The position numbers and the translations under genes are program-made. DNA of 64,000 bases from Alsobacter sp046349155 (lineage in GTDB: Bacteria > Pseudomonadota > Alphaproteobacteria > Rhizobiales > Beijerinckiaceae), in assembly GCA_046349155.1 (NCBI GenBank), contig JAXMCW010000004.1, forward strand, positions 1 to 64,000, read 5' to 3'. The notes beneath the pieces were generated by a model, which saw nothing but the letters and a program-made list of their open reading frames with translations, did no database searches and was not told the origin of the DNA. Positions 51,321 through 60,149 of the stretch are shown piece by piece; position 1 is the first letter of the stretch, and every line of letters starts with the position of its first letter.

Positions 51321-51893
51321 GTGATGCATTTTCGTATCGTTGAACCTGCTGACGAGCTGAGACAATCCGCAGAGACTCTCATCCGAAAGACGTATGATTT
51401 CCAATACGGCGCCCGGATAAGTGGTTTTCCTTATCATGTACTGGCAGGGTCCGATCCTTCAGGGGCGGTGGTCTGTGCGGCCGGCCTGCGCTTCGCGGCA
51501 GGCGGGTTCTTCTCGGAAGCCTATCTCGACCAGCCCATCGAAGACGTCTTGGGTGAGGCGGCAGGCCGCATCGTGCGAAGGGAGTCCGTCTTCGAGGTGA
51601 CGACGCTCGTCAGCGCCTGCCCAGCCGCAAGTGCGCTCTTCATCCGTCGGATCGTGGCCCATGGAGAGGCCGCCGGTTTCGCCTGGTCCTTCTTCACCCT
51701 TACCGAACGCCTCAGACGGATGCTTCCGCGCCTCGGCCTGCCTGTCGTTCCACTGGCGCCGGCCCACCCGGCGCGCATCTCTGACGCCGAGGACTGGGGA
51801 CGCTACTACGCCTGCAACCCCGTCGTCTGCGCGGTCCCCGGCCTGAGCGCCGATTTCCTGCCTGTCGAGGCGCGGCATGCAGACGCTGCTTGA
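51321..51893 (+). CDS. Thermostable-hemolysin family protein
   Basis: This encodes 190 residues from the GTG at 51321 (ATG at 51324 equally possible). IRKTYDFQYGARISGFPYHVLAG, GGFFSEAYLDQPIEDVL, FEVTTLVSA, SFFTLTERLRRML and DWGRYYACNPVVCAV follow the order of conserved blocks in the T_hemolysin family (each block is shorter than a domain). The layout resembles acyl-transferase (GNAT-like) folds more than a pore-former; that is my reading. No signal peptide is present. It heads a tight operon with an AMP-ligase, so an acyl-handling role is more likely than toxin action. Confidence 0.8.
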   Translation: MMHFRIVEPADELRQSAETLIRKTYDFQYGARISGFPYHVLAGSDPSGAVVCAAGLRFAAGGFFSEAYLDQPIEDVLGEAAGRIVRRESVFEVTTLVSACPAASALFIRRIVAHGEAAGFAWSFFTLTERLRRMLPRLGLPVVPLAPAHPARISDAEDWGRYYACNPVVCAVPGLSADFLPVEARHADAA

Positions 51894-53343
51894 CGCCATG
51901 CTGCGGCTGGCTCGGTCGGAGCCGGATCGGGTCGCCATCGAGGACGGCAATACCGTGCTCACGCGCGAGGCTCTGCTGAACGCCATCGGCGCCGAGATGG
52001 CGCAGCACGGCGAAGGCGAAGGCCCGATCGGGCTCCTCGCGCCGAATGGCGCGGCGTGGTGCGTCGCCCAATTGGCCGCCGCGTTCGCCGGACGGACGGT
52101 CGTCCCCCTGCCGTCCTTCTTTTCGGAAGGGCAGTTGCGCCACGTGATCGCCGAAGCCCAGGTGGGGACGGTCTTGGTGACGCGAGAGACCCGGCGTCTG
52201 GCGGAGTCGTTCGGCCTGCCCTTCCGCCTGATCGATCTCGACGGGTCTCACCCTTCGGCCACGCACGTCCGGCCCGGATTCCGGCAGGTGATCTACACCT
52301 CCGGGTCCACCGGACGCCCGAAGGGCGTGGTCCACGGCGCACCGCAAATCGGCTGGTCGATGCGCGCTCTGTCGGAGGCGACCGCGGCGTCGCAGGCCGA
52401 TCGCTACCTCTCCGTGCTGCCCGCGTCGCTGCTCCTTGAGACGCTCTGCGCTGCGTTCATCCCGGCCTGGGTCGGGGCGAGCGTGGTCTTCGACCCGGAC
52501 CTGACCCAATCGGCCCTTGCGGGCGATATCACGCGGCTGGCCGAGACCTTTGAGCGGCGCCAGCCCACCACGACCGTATTGGTGCCGGGCCTTCTCGGCG
52601 GGTGGACGGCTTGGCTGCGCGAAGGGCGCCGGCGCGCTCAAAGCTCGCTTCGTTTCGTGGCCCTCGGCGGCGCGCCGATCGCGCCCGACCTCGCGCAGAC
52701 GGCGTGGTCGCTCGGCATCCCCGTCCACGAGGGCTACGGCCTCTCCGAGTGTTGTTCCGTCGTCTCCCTCAACCGCCCGGGGGAGCGCGTTCCAGGCACG
52801 GTCGGCCGTCCGCTTCCCGGCCTCGATGTCCGTATCGAGGACGGCGAGATCGTGGTCCGGGCGCCGTCCGTGATGGATGGCTATCTCGGAGCGGCTTCGC
52901 CGTCGGGCGTCTGGCGTACGGGGGACCTCGGCGACCTCCGCCCGGACGGAACGCTGACGGTGCTCGGCCGCAAGGATACGCTCATCGTCACGTCGCAGGG
53001 CCGGAACGTCAGCCCGGAATGGATCGAGGCTCTGATCCTCGCCGATCCGCGCGTCGCGCTCTGCGGAATCGGCGGCCACGGTCGGCCCGCGCTGACGGCA
53101 GTGCTAATCCCGAGTGCGGCCGGGGCTGCCTGGTTCGGAAGCGCCAGCCAAAACGACGTGCAGGCTTTCGTAGCGCGTCTCTGCCGCTCTGCGCCCGACC
53201 ATGCCATGCCTGCCCATTGTCTGGTCCAGCACGTCGCGGAGGCCAGAGACAACGGGCTCATTTCTGCCGGCGGGCGCATCAGCCGTCCTGCCCTTGAGGG
53301 CCTCATCGCCCGCTCGGAGACAGCTTCTCCCGTTTCCGCCTGA
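51877..53343 (+). CDS. AMP-dependent acid ligase/synthetase
   Basis: Adenylate-forming enzyme of 488 residues that activates a carboxylic acid with ATP. The phosphate loop YTSGSTGRPKG is at 140-150, the adenine motif is EGYGLSECCSV, and WRTGDLGDLRPDG and GRKDTLIV follow. The A10 motif, usually GKxxR, reads GGRISR near the C-terminus, so the catalytic lysine appears replaced by arginine. This may limit it to one half-reaction. It overlaps the hemolysin-family gene by 17 bases, and the heme-oxygenase-like gene is 26 bases downstream. Confidence 0.88.
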   Translation: MQTLLDAMLRLARSEPDRVAIEDGNTVLTREALLNAIGAEMAQHGEGEGPIGLLAPNGAAWCVAQLAAAFAGRTVVPLPSFFSEGQLRHVIAEAQVGTVLVTRETRRLAESFGLPFRLIDLDGSHPSATHVRPGFRQVIYTSGSTGRPKGVVHGAPQIGWSMRALSEATAASQADRYLSVLPASLLLETLCAAFIPAWVGASVVFDPDLTQSALAGDITRLAETFERRQPTTTVLVPGLLGGWTAWLREGRRRAQSSLRFVALGGAPIAPDLAQTAWSLGIPVHEGYGLSECCSVVSLNRPGERVPGTVGRPLPGLDVRIEDGEIVVRAPSVMDGYLGAASPSGVWRTGDLGDLRPDGTLTVLGRKDTLIVTSQGRNVSPEWIEALILADPRVALCGIGGHGRPALTAVLIPSAAGAAWFGSASQNDVQAFVARLCRSAPDHAMPAHCLVQHVAEARDNGLISAGGRISRPALEGLIARSETASPVSA

Positions 53344-53369
53344 CGTCCTCATCACCAAAAGGATTCGAT

Positions 53370-54038
53370 ATGTCCTTCTACCAGCGGCTCGTCCGCGAGA
53401 CCGCCGTGGAGCGCGACCGCTTCATGGGCATTCCACTCGTCCGGCAGGCCATGCTCGCCGGCGCTTCGCGCCAGCTGTATCTCGCCTTTCTGGCCGAGGC
53501 CTACCACCACGTGAAGCACACGTTCCCGCTGCTTGCGCTGGCCGCGTCCCGCACCACCGACGAGACCTACCAGGACGCCCTCGTCGAATACATGGAGGAG
53601 GAGCGCGGGCACGAGAAGTGGATCCTGGACGACATCCGGGCCCTCGGCGGCGATGCCGATGCCGTTCGCAGCGGCGAACCACGACCGGCCTGCAGGATCA
53701 TGGTGGCGTTCGCCTATCACGCGATCGAGCATGTGAGCCCCTACGCGATGCTCGGCAGCGTCCATGTGCTGGAAGGCATTTCCGTGATGCTCGCCGATCG
53801 CGTCGCCGAGGCCATGAAGATGGCCCTCGGGCGGGACGGTGAAGAAGGATTTTCTTACCTCCGCTCCCACGGCGCTCTCGATCAGGAGCACGTCGCCTTC
53901 TTTCGGCAATTGGCGGACGGGATCACCGACGCAGGCGTGCAGGCGATCGTGATCGACAACGCGAAGATGTTCTATCGCCTCTACGGCGACATCTTTCGCG
54001 ACCTCGGCGATACGCAGGAGCTGAGCCATGCCGCCTGA
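53370..54038 (+). CDS. Heme-oxygenase-like diiron oxidase (HDO family)
   Basis: Helical protein of 222 residues in the TenA/PqqC-like superfamily, iron-containing redox branch. The metal ligands of UndA-type enzymes are all present: E78 and H81 in EERGH, E135 in HVLEGIS, and H167, D171 and H174 in SHGALDQEH. Known relatives cleave C-C bonds of fatty or amino acids using O2. Its neighbours activate acids (AMP-ligase) and reduce or oxidise products (SDR), so an acyl-derived substrate is likely. The substrate is not predictable. AAAAGGA precedes the ATG. Confidence 0.82.
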   Translation: MSFYQRLVRETAVERDRFMGIPLVRQAMLAGASRQLYLAFLAEAYHHVKHTFPLLALAASRTTDETYQDALVEYMEEERGHEKWILDDIRALGGDADAVRSGEPRPACRIMVAFAYHAIEHVSPYAMLGSVHVLEGISVMLADRVAEAMKMALGRDGEEGFSYLRSHGALDQEHVAFFRQLADGITDAGVQAIVIDNAKMFYRLYGDIFRDLGDTQELSHAA

Positions 54039-54819
54039 CGCGCGCCGGATTCTCATCACGGGCGCAGGCTCCGGCATCGGAAGGGCCCTGGCGATGGAGG
54101 CCGCGCGAAGCGGAGCCTGCCTGGCGTTGGCGGGCCGACGGCTGGGGCCACTGCAGGAGACGGGAGGCGGCCTCCAGGGCGCCACAGACGTCATCGCGAT
54201 TGCCATGGACGTCACCGACCCCGCCCAGCGTCGGGCACTTTCGGAGCAACTCTCCGAGCGCTGGGGCGCCCTCGACGTGCTCGTCAACAACGCAGGCATC
54301 GTTGACGGAGGCCCGTCGGACGAAGTGCCGGACGACGCCATGCAGAGGATCTTCGCTGCGAACGTGCTCGGGCCGATGGCGCTCGTCCGGGATCTCGCGC
54401 CATTGCTGTTCCGCAGTGATGCGGCGCAGGTCGTGAACGTTGGATCCATGTTCGGGGACGTCGCCTATCCCGGCTTCGCGGCGTATTCCGCCAGCAAGTT
54501 CGCCTTGCGGGGTTTCTCGGACGCGCTGCGGAGGGAATGGCGAAGCCGGGGTGTTCAGGTGTCCTACGTCGCGCCGCGGGCGACGCGGACGCCGGCGGCT
54601 GCGGCTTTCGCCTCGCTCATCGCCGCAACCGGGATGGCGCTCGACGATCCGGAGATCGTCGCCCGTCGGCTCTGGCGCGCCATCGCGCGCAGGCAGGAGC
54701 GCCTCTATCCCGCCGGTCCCGAACGCCTTTACGTCCTCGTCCAGGCCCTCTGGCCCAGGCTCATCGACCGGGCGATCGCTGCACCCAAGCTCGTCAGGGC
54801 CGGACTCTCAGCGCGCTGA
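54028..54819 (+). CDS. Short-chain dehydrogenase/reductase
   Basis: NAD(P)-dependent SDR of 263 residues. It has cofactor motif TGAGSGIG (11-18), NNAG (87-90), catalytic S140, Y153 and K157 (YSASK). The usual motif after the active site, PG, is changed to APRATRTP. The C-terminus has an amphipathic segment (VLVQALWPRLIDRAI) that may touch the membrane. It overlaps the diiron-oxidase gene by 11 bases. Reduction of a keto or aldehyde intermediate is the likely step. Confidence 0.9.
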   Translation: MPPDARRILITGAGSGIGRALAMEAARSGACLALAGRRLGPLQETGGGLQGATDVIAIAMDVTDPAQRRALSEQLSERWGALDVLVNNAGIVDGGPSDEVPDDAMQRIFAANVLGPMALVRDLAPLLFRSDAAQVVNVGSMFGDVAYPGFAAYSASKFALRGFSDALRREWRSRGVQVSYVAPRATRTPAAAAFASLIAATGMALDDPEIVARRLWRAIARRQERLYPAGPERLYVLVQALWPRLIDRAIAAPKLVRAGLSAR

Positions 54820-54842
54820 CCCCAAATCGACAAGGAACACCC

Positions 54843-55517
54843 ATGTCCCGCACGTCCTTCACCATTGCCGCCCTGACCGTTCTTGCAATGTCCTCGAGCG
54901 GTACCCAGCCAGTCAGGGCTGGCGACGATCAGGCCCTATCCGCCGCGCACCACCTTCAGGAGCGGTGGGACAGGATCAAGTTCACGGTGCCCGAGGGGCC
55001 GGAGCAGACGCGCCAGATGGAGGCCCTCGGGGCCGAAGCCGACGCCGCTGCGGCGCAGTATTCCGACCGCCCGGAGGTCCTGATCTGGGACGGAATCCTG
55101 ACAAGCGAGCGCGCATCGATGGCCAGCCCTCTGAAAGCCCTCAGCCTTGCCAAGAAGGCGCGCGACATTCTTGAGAAGGCGAACGCCGCCGATCCCAAGA
55201 TCCTCGATGCGGGAGCCCCGACGAGCCTTGGGGTGCTGTATTATCGCGTCCCTGGTTTCCCGATCGCCTTTGGCGACAAGACCAAGGCCCGCCACCTCCT
55301 GGAAGAGGCGACGCACACCGCACCGAATGGCCTCGACGCCTGGTATTTCTATGGAGATTTCCTTGTCGAGCAGGGCGACTACGCCACGGCTTCCGAAGCG
55401 CTGAAGCACGCGAAGGCCATCCCGCCGCGTCCTGACCGGCCCGAATGGGACAAGACACGCCGGATCGTGATCGATGAACTCCTCGCCAAGGTCACCCCGC
55501 ACCTGGCGAAGTCATGA
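54843..55517 (+). CDS. Secreted TPR-like protein
   Basis: This encodes 224 residues from the ATG at 54843, with AAGGAA upstream. A Sec signal at about 1-26 ends PVRAGD. The mature part is helical with TPR-like pairs (ALSLAKKARDILEKANAADP, GLDAWYFYGDFLVEQGDYAT). TLGVLYYRVPGFPIAFGD-like sequence is reminiscent of TatT-type periplasmic proteins (the gene reads SLGVLYYRVPGFPIAFGD). It is probably periplasmic and could bind a hydrophobic product. Its stop overlaps the methyltransferase start (ATGA). Confidence 0.78.
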   Translation: MSRTSFTIAALTVLAMSSSGTQPVRAGDDQALSAAHHLQERWDRIKFTVPEGPEQTRQMEALGAEADAAAAQYSDRPEVLIWDGILTSERASMASPLKALSLAKKARDILEKANAADPKILDAGAPTSLGVLYYRVPGFPIAFGDKTKARHLLEEATHTAPNGLDAWYFYGDFLVEQGDYATASEALKHAKAIPPRPDRPEWDKTRRIVIDELLAKVTPHLAKS

Positions 55518-56191
55518 GCCTGCAACGCGAGAGGCCCGAGCGACCCAGGCTGTCTGACAGGATCTTCAAAGGCCTTGGCCACCAGCTGCGGCAGCCACAC
55601 GGGGCGCTGGGGCGGGCCATGGGCCGCCTGATGATGGGCGTCAACGCATCGCCCAATCGTCAGGCCCTCGCGGCGCTGGATCTCCAGCCGGGCGACAAGG
55701 TGCTTGAGATCGGTTTTGGGCCAGGCGTCGCCCTGGCGGAAATCCTGCGGCGAAGCGACGGACCGCATGCCGGCGTGGACGTCTCGGCTACGATGGTCGG
55801 CATGGCCACTCGCCGCAACAGGGAGGCGGTGCGGGCAGGTCGCCTCACGCTCGTCCATGGTCCGGCGACCACCTTGCCTTGGCGCGATCACTCGTTCGAC
55901 AAGGCGCTGCTCGTGAACGTCCTCTACTTCACAGAGTCCAGCGCGCTGGACCTGCTTGAGGCGAGACGGGTATTGCGCCCGGGCGGCGTCTTGGTCGCCT
56001 ATGTCACGGATCGCAGCACGATGCGGCGCTGGCCCTTCGCGCAAGAGGACACGCACCGCCATTTCGACGCTGCCGGCCTCAGGTCCACGCTGGCACTCGC
56101 CGGTTTCGAGCCGGATCGGGTGGCGATCCGCCCTCTCGCACTGCCTTTGGGAGTCATCGGCCTGCTTGCCGTCGCAAGCACTCCGCCGTGA
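55514..56191 (+). CDS. Class I SAM-dependent methyltransferase
   Basis: This encodes 225 residues. Motif I is VLEIGFGPGVAL (about 62-73), acidic GVDVS lies at the end of strand 2, and LVNVLYF and LRPGGVLVAYV are the later motifs of the UbiE-like Rossmann fold. The N-terminal 50 residues form helices (GHQLRQPHGALGRAMGRLMM) that could bind substrate or membrane. It is the last gene of the operon starting at 51321. It probably methylates the pathway product; the target atom is unknown. Confidence 0.85.
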   Translation: MSLQRERPERPRLSDRIFKGLGHQLRQPHGALGRAMGRLMMGVNASPNRQALAALDLQPGDKVLEIGFGPGVALAEILRRSDGPHAGVDVSATMVGMATRRNREAVRAGRLTLVHGPATTLPWRDHSFDKALLVNVLYFTESSALDLLEARRVLRPGGVLVAYVTDRSTMRRWPFAQEDTHRHFDAAGLRSTLALAGFEPDRVAIRPLALPLGVIGLLAVASTPP

Positions 56192-56429
56192 GTCCGAGCG
56201 GGGCGGACCATTCCGCGGCTCGTCGTCCTCGGGTTCGCGCATTCACGCCCGGCGAGCGGACTGAACCTAGGCCGTCTTGTCCACCAATTGGCCCGTCCCC
56301 GGAGTACTCGGCGCCTTTGCGGGCGGCGAGGAGCCAGCGTCGTCCGCATCGTGGTCATTCGACTTGGTTGTCTGCTGCGGCGCGGATGCCGCAGGAGCGT
56401 TCACCGGATATGGGCTTGGCGCGGTCAGG

Positions 56430-58217
56430 TCAGCCGAACTTGCGCCGGCCTGCGACCCACGTCTCGCTGACGGGGATTCCTGCGATGCGGTCGGGATCGA
56501 CCTTGTAGGGGTCGGCTTCGAGGATGGTCAGGTCCGCCTCCTTGCCGACCTCCAGCGAACCGATGCGATCGGCCATGCCGATCTGCCGGGCGGCGTTGAT
56601 CGTCACCGCCTTGAGCGCCTCTCCAACCGGGATCGCCTGGTCCTTGCCGATGATCGAGTTGTCGAAGTCGCAGCGGCGCGTCACCGCCGTCCCGATCAGG
56701 CGCAAGGGGCCAGGCGGGGAACAGGGCGAATCCGTGTGCAGCGTGAACGGGATGCCGGCCTTGAGGCACGCGCCTGCCGGATCCATGAAGGCGGTGCGCT
56801 CGGGCCCGAAGAGCTGGTCCCGGTAGGCGGCGCCATAGAGCCCGACATGGTTCATGAGGAAGGACGGCTCGACGCCGAGGGCCTTCATGCGGGCCAGTTG
56901 GTCCGGACGGACCATGGTGGAATGCTCGATCCGGTTGATGCCCAGGGCCTGCGACTTGCCGTAGGCCGCCTCGATGGCGTCCAGCGCGATGTCGATCGTG
57001 TAGTCGCCGTTGCAGTGGATCATGACGGGCCAGCCCGCCGCCTTCACGGACGCCACGGCCTCCTTCATCTGGGCGGCGTCCAGATTGGGCGTTCCCTTGT
57101 CCGTGCTGTCGAGATACGGCTTGGTCTGCGCGCCCGTGCGCGTCTGGTTCGAGCCGTCGCCGACGATCTTGACGCCGTACAGGGTGAACAGCGAGTTCGG
57201 GATCTGGGTGGCGCGCGCTCCCACCCCGTATTGCCGGAAGGGCTCGAGGCCCTTCAGGTCCTCCTGCATGACGCTCGCGCTGCAGCGGCAGGCGGCTTCG
57301 TTGGTGAACTTCGAGAAGGGCGTGATCCACTCGGACCGAATGGTGCCGGGCTCGTGCACCGTGGTGTTTCCGGTGGATGCAGCCGTCTTGAGGTAGTCGT
57401 TGACCGCCTTGATGGCGAGCGTCGGAGTGATCTTCGGCATCGCCTTGGACACGACCTTCAGCATGGCGCTCTCCTCGAACACCATTCCCGTGAACTGCCC
57501 GTTGGCGTCCCGTTCGAAGCGGCCGCCGCCCGGCAGGGGGCCGATGTCGTCGGGGATGCCGGCAGCCTTGAAGGCCATGCTGTTGATGCATGCATCGTGG
57601 CCGTTGGTGTACCAGACGAAGATGGGGTGCGTGGTGGAGACCCCGTCGAGCTCCTCGCGCGACAGGTCGCCGCCCTGCAGCAGGTTGTCGAAGTTCGAGG
57701 CCAGGATCCACTGGCCCGGGGGTGTGCGAGACGCCATGGCCCGGAGCGCATCGATCAGCTTGGCGCGGGTCGGGTTCACCTCGAAGCCGACGTCGGTGAG
57801 CAATTCGAACACGACCGCCGCAAGAATGGTGTGGTGGTGCGGGTCGACGAAACCCGGCAGCAGCACCCGGCCGCCGAGATCGACGATCTTGGTGGAAGGG
57901 GTCCTGAGCCCCATCACGGCGGCCTCGCTGCCGACCCCCACGATCTTGCCGCCGGCGATGGCCAGGGCCTGGACGTAGCGCTGGCTTCCCGCCATCGGGA
58001 TCACGACGCCGCCGCGGAAAATGGTCTCGGCGCCGCCCTCGGCGGCGAAGCTGCGGCGCGGCGAGGTCAGCGCGGCGGTCGCGGCCGCGGCTGCGGCGGA
58101 GAAGCGCATGAACCCGCGACGCGTCGCCTGGGGTTGCTCGAGGACGCCGAGCGCGTCGGCGCCGCCTTCGAACATCTGCGAAAAGGCGGAGAGACTGGCG
58201 AAACAACCGCGGCACAT
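56430..58217 (-). CDS. Tat-exported YtcJ-type amidohydrolase
   Basis: This encodes 595 residues from the ATG at 58217, with AAGAGG 8 nt upstream. A CRGC motif at the extreme N-terminus precedes a twin-arginine signal TRRGFMRFSAAAAAATAAL (about 32-50). The metal site opens with PGFVDPHHHTI, followed by VMIHCNGDY, RIEHSTMV and FTLHTDSP, giving the usual His/Asp ligands. Related proteins hydrolyse cyclic amides or act as long-chain N-acyl amidohydrolases. It is convergent with the preceding operon and unrelated in strand. It is a second family member besides 18283-20172. Confidence 0.88.
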   Translation of the reverse strand: MCRGCFASLSAFSQMFEGGADALGVLEQPQATRRGFMRFSAAAAAATAALTSPRRSFAAEGGAETIFRGGVVIPMAGSQRYVQALAIAGGKIVGVGSEAAVMGLRTPSTKIVDLGGRVLLPGFVDPHHHTILAAVVFELLTDVGFEVNPTRAKLIDALRAMASRTPPGQWILASNFDNLLQGGDLSREELDGVSTTHPIFVWYTNGHDACINSMAFKAAGIPDDIGPLPGGGRFERDANGQFTGMVFEESAMLKVVSKAMPKITPTLAIKAVNDYLKTAASTGNTTVHEPGTIRSEWITPFSKFTNEAACRCSASVMQEDLKGLEPFRQYGVGARATQIPNSLFTLYGVKIVGDGSNQTRTGAQTKPYLDSTDKGTPNLDAAQMKEAVASVKAAGWPVMIHCNGDYTIDIALDAIEAAYGKSQALGINRIEHSTMVRPDQLARMKALGVEPSFLMNHVGLYGAAYRDQLFGPERTAFMDPAGACLKAGIPFTLHTDSPCSPPGPLRLIGTAVTRRCDFDNSIIGKDQAIPVGEALKAVTINAARQIGMADRIGSLEVGKEADLTILEADPYKVDPDRIAGIPVSETWVAGRRKFG

Positions 58218-58649
58218 GGGATAGACCTCTTGCAATGATCGTCGCGGCGTCTCAGGCGCGCCGGTTGACTCGCGCGGAAATGATGGTCCCGCGACCCCGG
58301 ATCATCCGGGCGCAAGCTTAACTTTGGCTGGGCATCATCAGCGATGGGCTGCCTTGACAATTGCAGGTTGTGAAGACCGAATTCGCACTGGCTCGATGCA
58401 CGTAGCTGAGCCGTTTCCGGCATCCTTTGCGTCCGCCGCGGGACGGCCTCCCATGACGGGATGGTCTCGCGCACGAGGATGCCGAACCGCTCGGCCGCAC
58501 CGGGGCCCATCTCGGCTTTCCTGGAGGCCTGACATCGTGCTCGGGGGAGTGCGCGCGGTCTTTCCGGGCGACGCTTGCGAGCGTTCAGTCCACGTGGGGA
58601 GAGGCGCTGGCGCGGCGCGACGGCCGGCGCGCCGAAGATCCGCCTGACC
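58218..58649. other. Noncoding gap
   Basis: No supported gene is present; the frames are low-complexity and lack ribosome-binding sites. AT-richer sequence around 58310-58330 and 58355-58400 may hold the leftward promoter of the amidohydrolase gene. No clear repeat is seen. Confidence 0.35.
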
Positions 58650-60149
58650 TCAACGCTCCCGCAGCGCCTCGGACGTGGCGGCCGAGAGGGGCGACAGCAG
58701 ATAGTCGAGGATGCGACGCTGGCCGGTCTTGATCTCGGCGGTCACGGCCATGCCGGGGGAGAGCGGAACGGCGCGCCCATCGGCGAGGATGTGGGTTTTG
58801 GCGGTCCTCAGCACCACCGGGAACACGAGGTTGCGCACACGGTCGGCGCCGGTCGCGGTGCGGGCGTCGGTCGGCCGGGTCGGATCGCCCTCCGCCTGCC
58901 GGGCGTCGGGCTCCGGGATCGCGTCCTTGCCGACGCGCAGCACCGTCGCCTCGAGCACGCCGTAGCGGGTGAACGGGAAGGCCTCGATCTTGACCGCAGC
59001 CGCCTGCCCCTCCTCGACGAAGCCGATGTCCTTGTTCTCCATGTAGACCTCGACCTCGAGCGACGCATCCTGCGGCACGACCCGCATGACCTCCTGGCCC
59101 ACCACCAGAACCTGCCCCAGCGAGGTGACGACGGAAGCCTGGACCGCGCCGGCCGCGGGGCTGCGCAAAGTCATGCGCTCCAGCCTGGTGCGGGCGCGCG
59201 CGACGCGCTGCTCCGCCTCGTCCGCCTGGCGCTGCGCCTCCGCGCGCTTCCAGGCGTTCTCGGCCACGAAGGCGCGCAGCGTCTTGTCGCGTTCGGTCGC
59301 GATGGTTCCCAGAGCCCGTTCCGCCTCGGCCAACTGCCCACGCTGGCCGACCAGCACGGTGCGCTGGTAGTTCAAGGATTCGGCCGCGTCGATCACGCTC
59401 GCCTTCGTGCCTGAACTGCTCGACAGAAGGCTCGAGCGCATGTCGAGCCGCTCCTGTTGCGTGGCGATGAGCATCTCCTGCGCCGCCATCGTGTCGAGGA
59501 TACGCTGGCGCTCGGCCGTTTTCTGAGCCGCCTGGGCGTCGAGCGCCGCAAGGTCGCCGGCGAGCCTGCGGATGTCGGCCAGACGCACGGCGTCCTCCCG
59601 GGCCCGGATGGGCGCGGGGATCGCGTCCGGCCATGGCGTGGCGCGATCGACGACCGGATCGGCCGCCGCTGCGGCGATCGCATCCGCTCGCCTGAGGGCT
59701 TCCGCAGCCCAGGACACGTAGGAGGCTTCCGCCGCCCGCGCCTCGGCCAGCGCCTCGTCGGGATCCAGTTCGACCAGCACCTCGCCTTCGCCCACCAGCG
59801 TGCCGTTCACGGCGCGGATGGCTCTGACCTTGCCCGTCTCCAGCGGTTGCACGACCTTCACCTTGCCCGTGGGCTGAACCTTGCCGTGGCCGACCGCCAC
59901 GATGTCCGTCATGCCGATCCAGGCCCAGGCGACCGCGGCGGCCGCGAAGGCGCAGATCCCCGACAGCAAGGCGAGCGCGATGGGGGAGGGAGGACGTTCG
60001 AGGATCTCCAGCGCGGAGGGCAGGAACTCCCGGTCGGCCCGCGTCATGCGCGGTCGCGCCGCCGCCGGCCTCGGCGATCCCGAACCGGCGGAGGAAGGCG
60101 AGGGTGGCGATACGGCCGGTAAGGCCGGCGGCGGCACGGGCGCGTTCAT
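58650..60149 (-). CDS. Type I secretion membrane-fusion protein (HlyD family)
   Basis: Periplasmic adaptor of 499 residues from the ATG at 60149, overlapping the ABC gene stop (ATGA). The N-terminus is Pro-rich and cytoplasmic, with one membrane helix at about 60-80. The lipoyl-type motif GKVKVVQPLETGKVRAI follows. A long coiled coil (about 180-330) precedes the second half-lipoyl SPAAGAVQA. The C-terminal IKTGQRRILDYLLSPL is the HlyD-type ending. It bridges the ABC exporter to a TolC protein. Confidence 0.93.
   Translation of the reverse strand: MNAPVPPPALPAVSPPSPSSAGSGSPRPAAARPRMTRADREFLPSALEILERPPSPIALALLSGICAFAAAAVAWAWIGMTDIVAVGHGKVQPTGKVKVVQPLETGKVRAIRAVNGTLVGEGEVLVELDPDEALAEARAAEASYVSWAAEALRRADAIAAAAADPVVDRATPWPDAIPAPIRAREDAVRLADIRRLAGDLAALDAQAAQKTAERQRILDTMAAQEMLIATQQERLDMRSSLLSSSSGTKASVIDAAESLNYQRTVLVGQRGQLAEAERALGTIATERDKTLRAFVAENAWKRAEAQRQADEAEQRVARARTRLERMTLRSPAAGAVQASVVTSLGQVLVVGQEVMRVVPQDASLEVEVYMENKDIGFVEEGQAAAVKIEAFPFTRYGVLEATVLRVGKDAIPEPDARQAEGDPTRPTDARTATGADRVRNLVFPVVLRTAKTHILADGRAVPLSPGMAVTAEIKTGQRRILDYLLSPLSAATSEALRER

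Noticed and set aside
56277..58238. 653-codon plus-strand frame
   Set aside because: It is antisense to the Tat-exported amidohydrolase, whose metal motifs and signal are clear.
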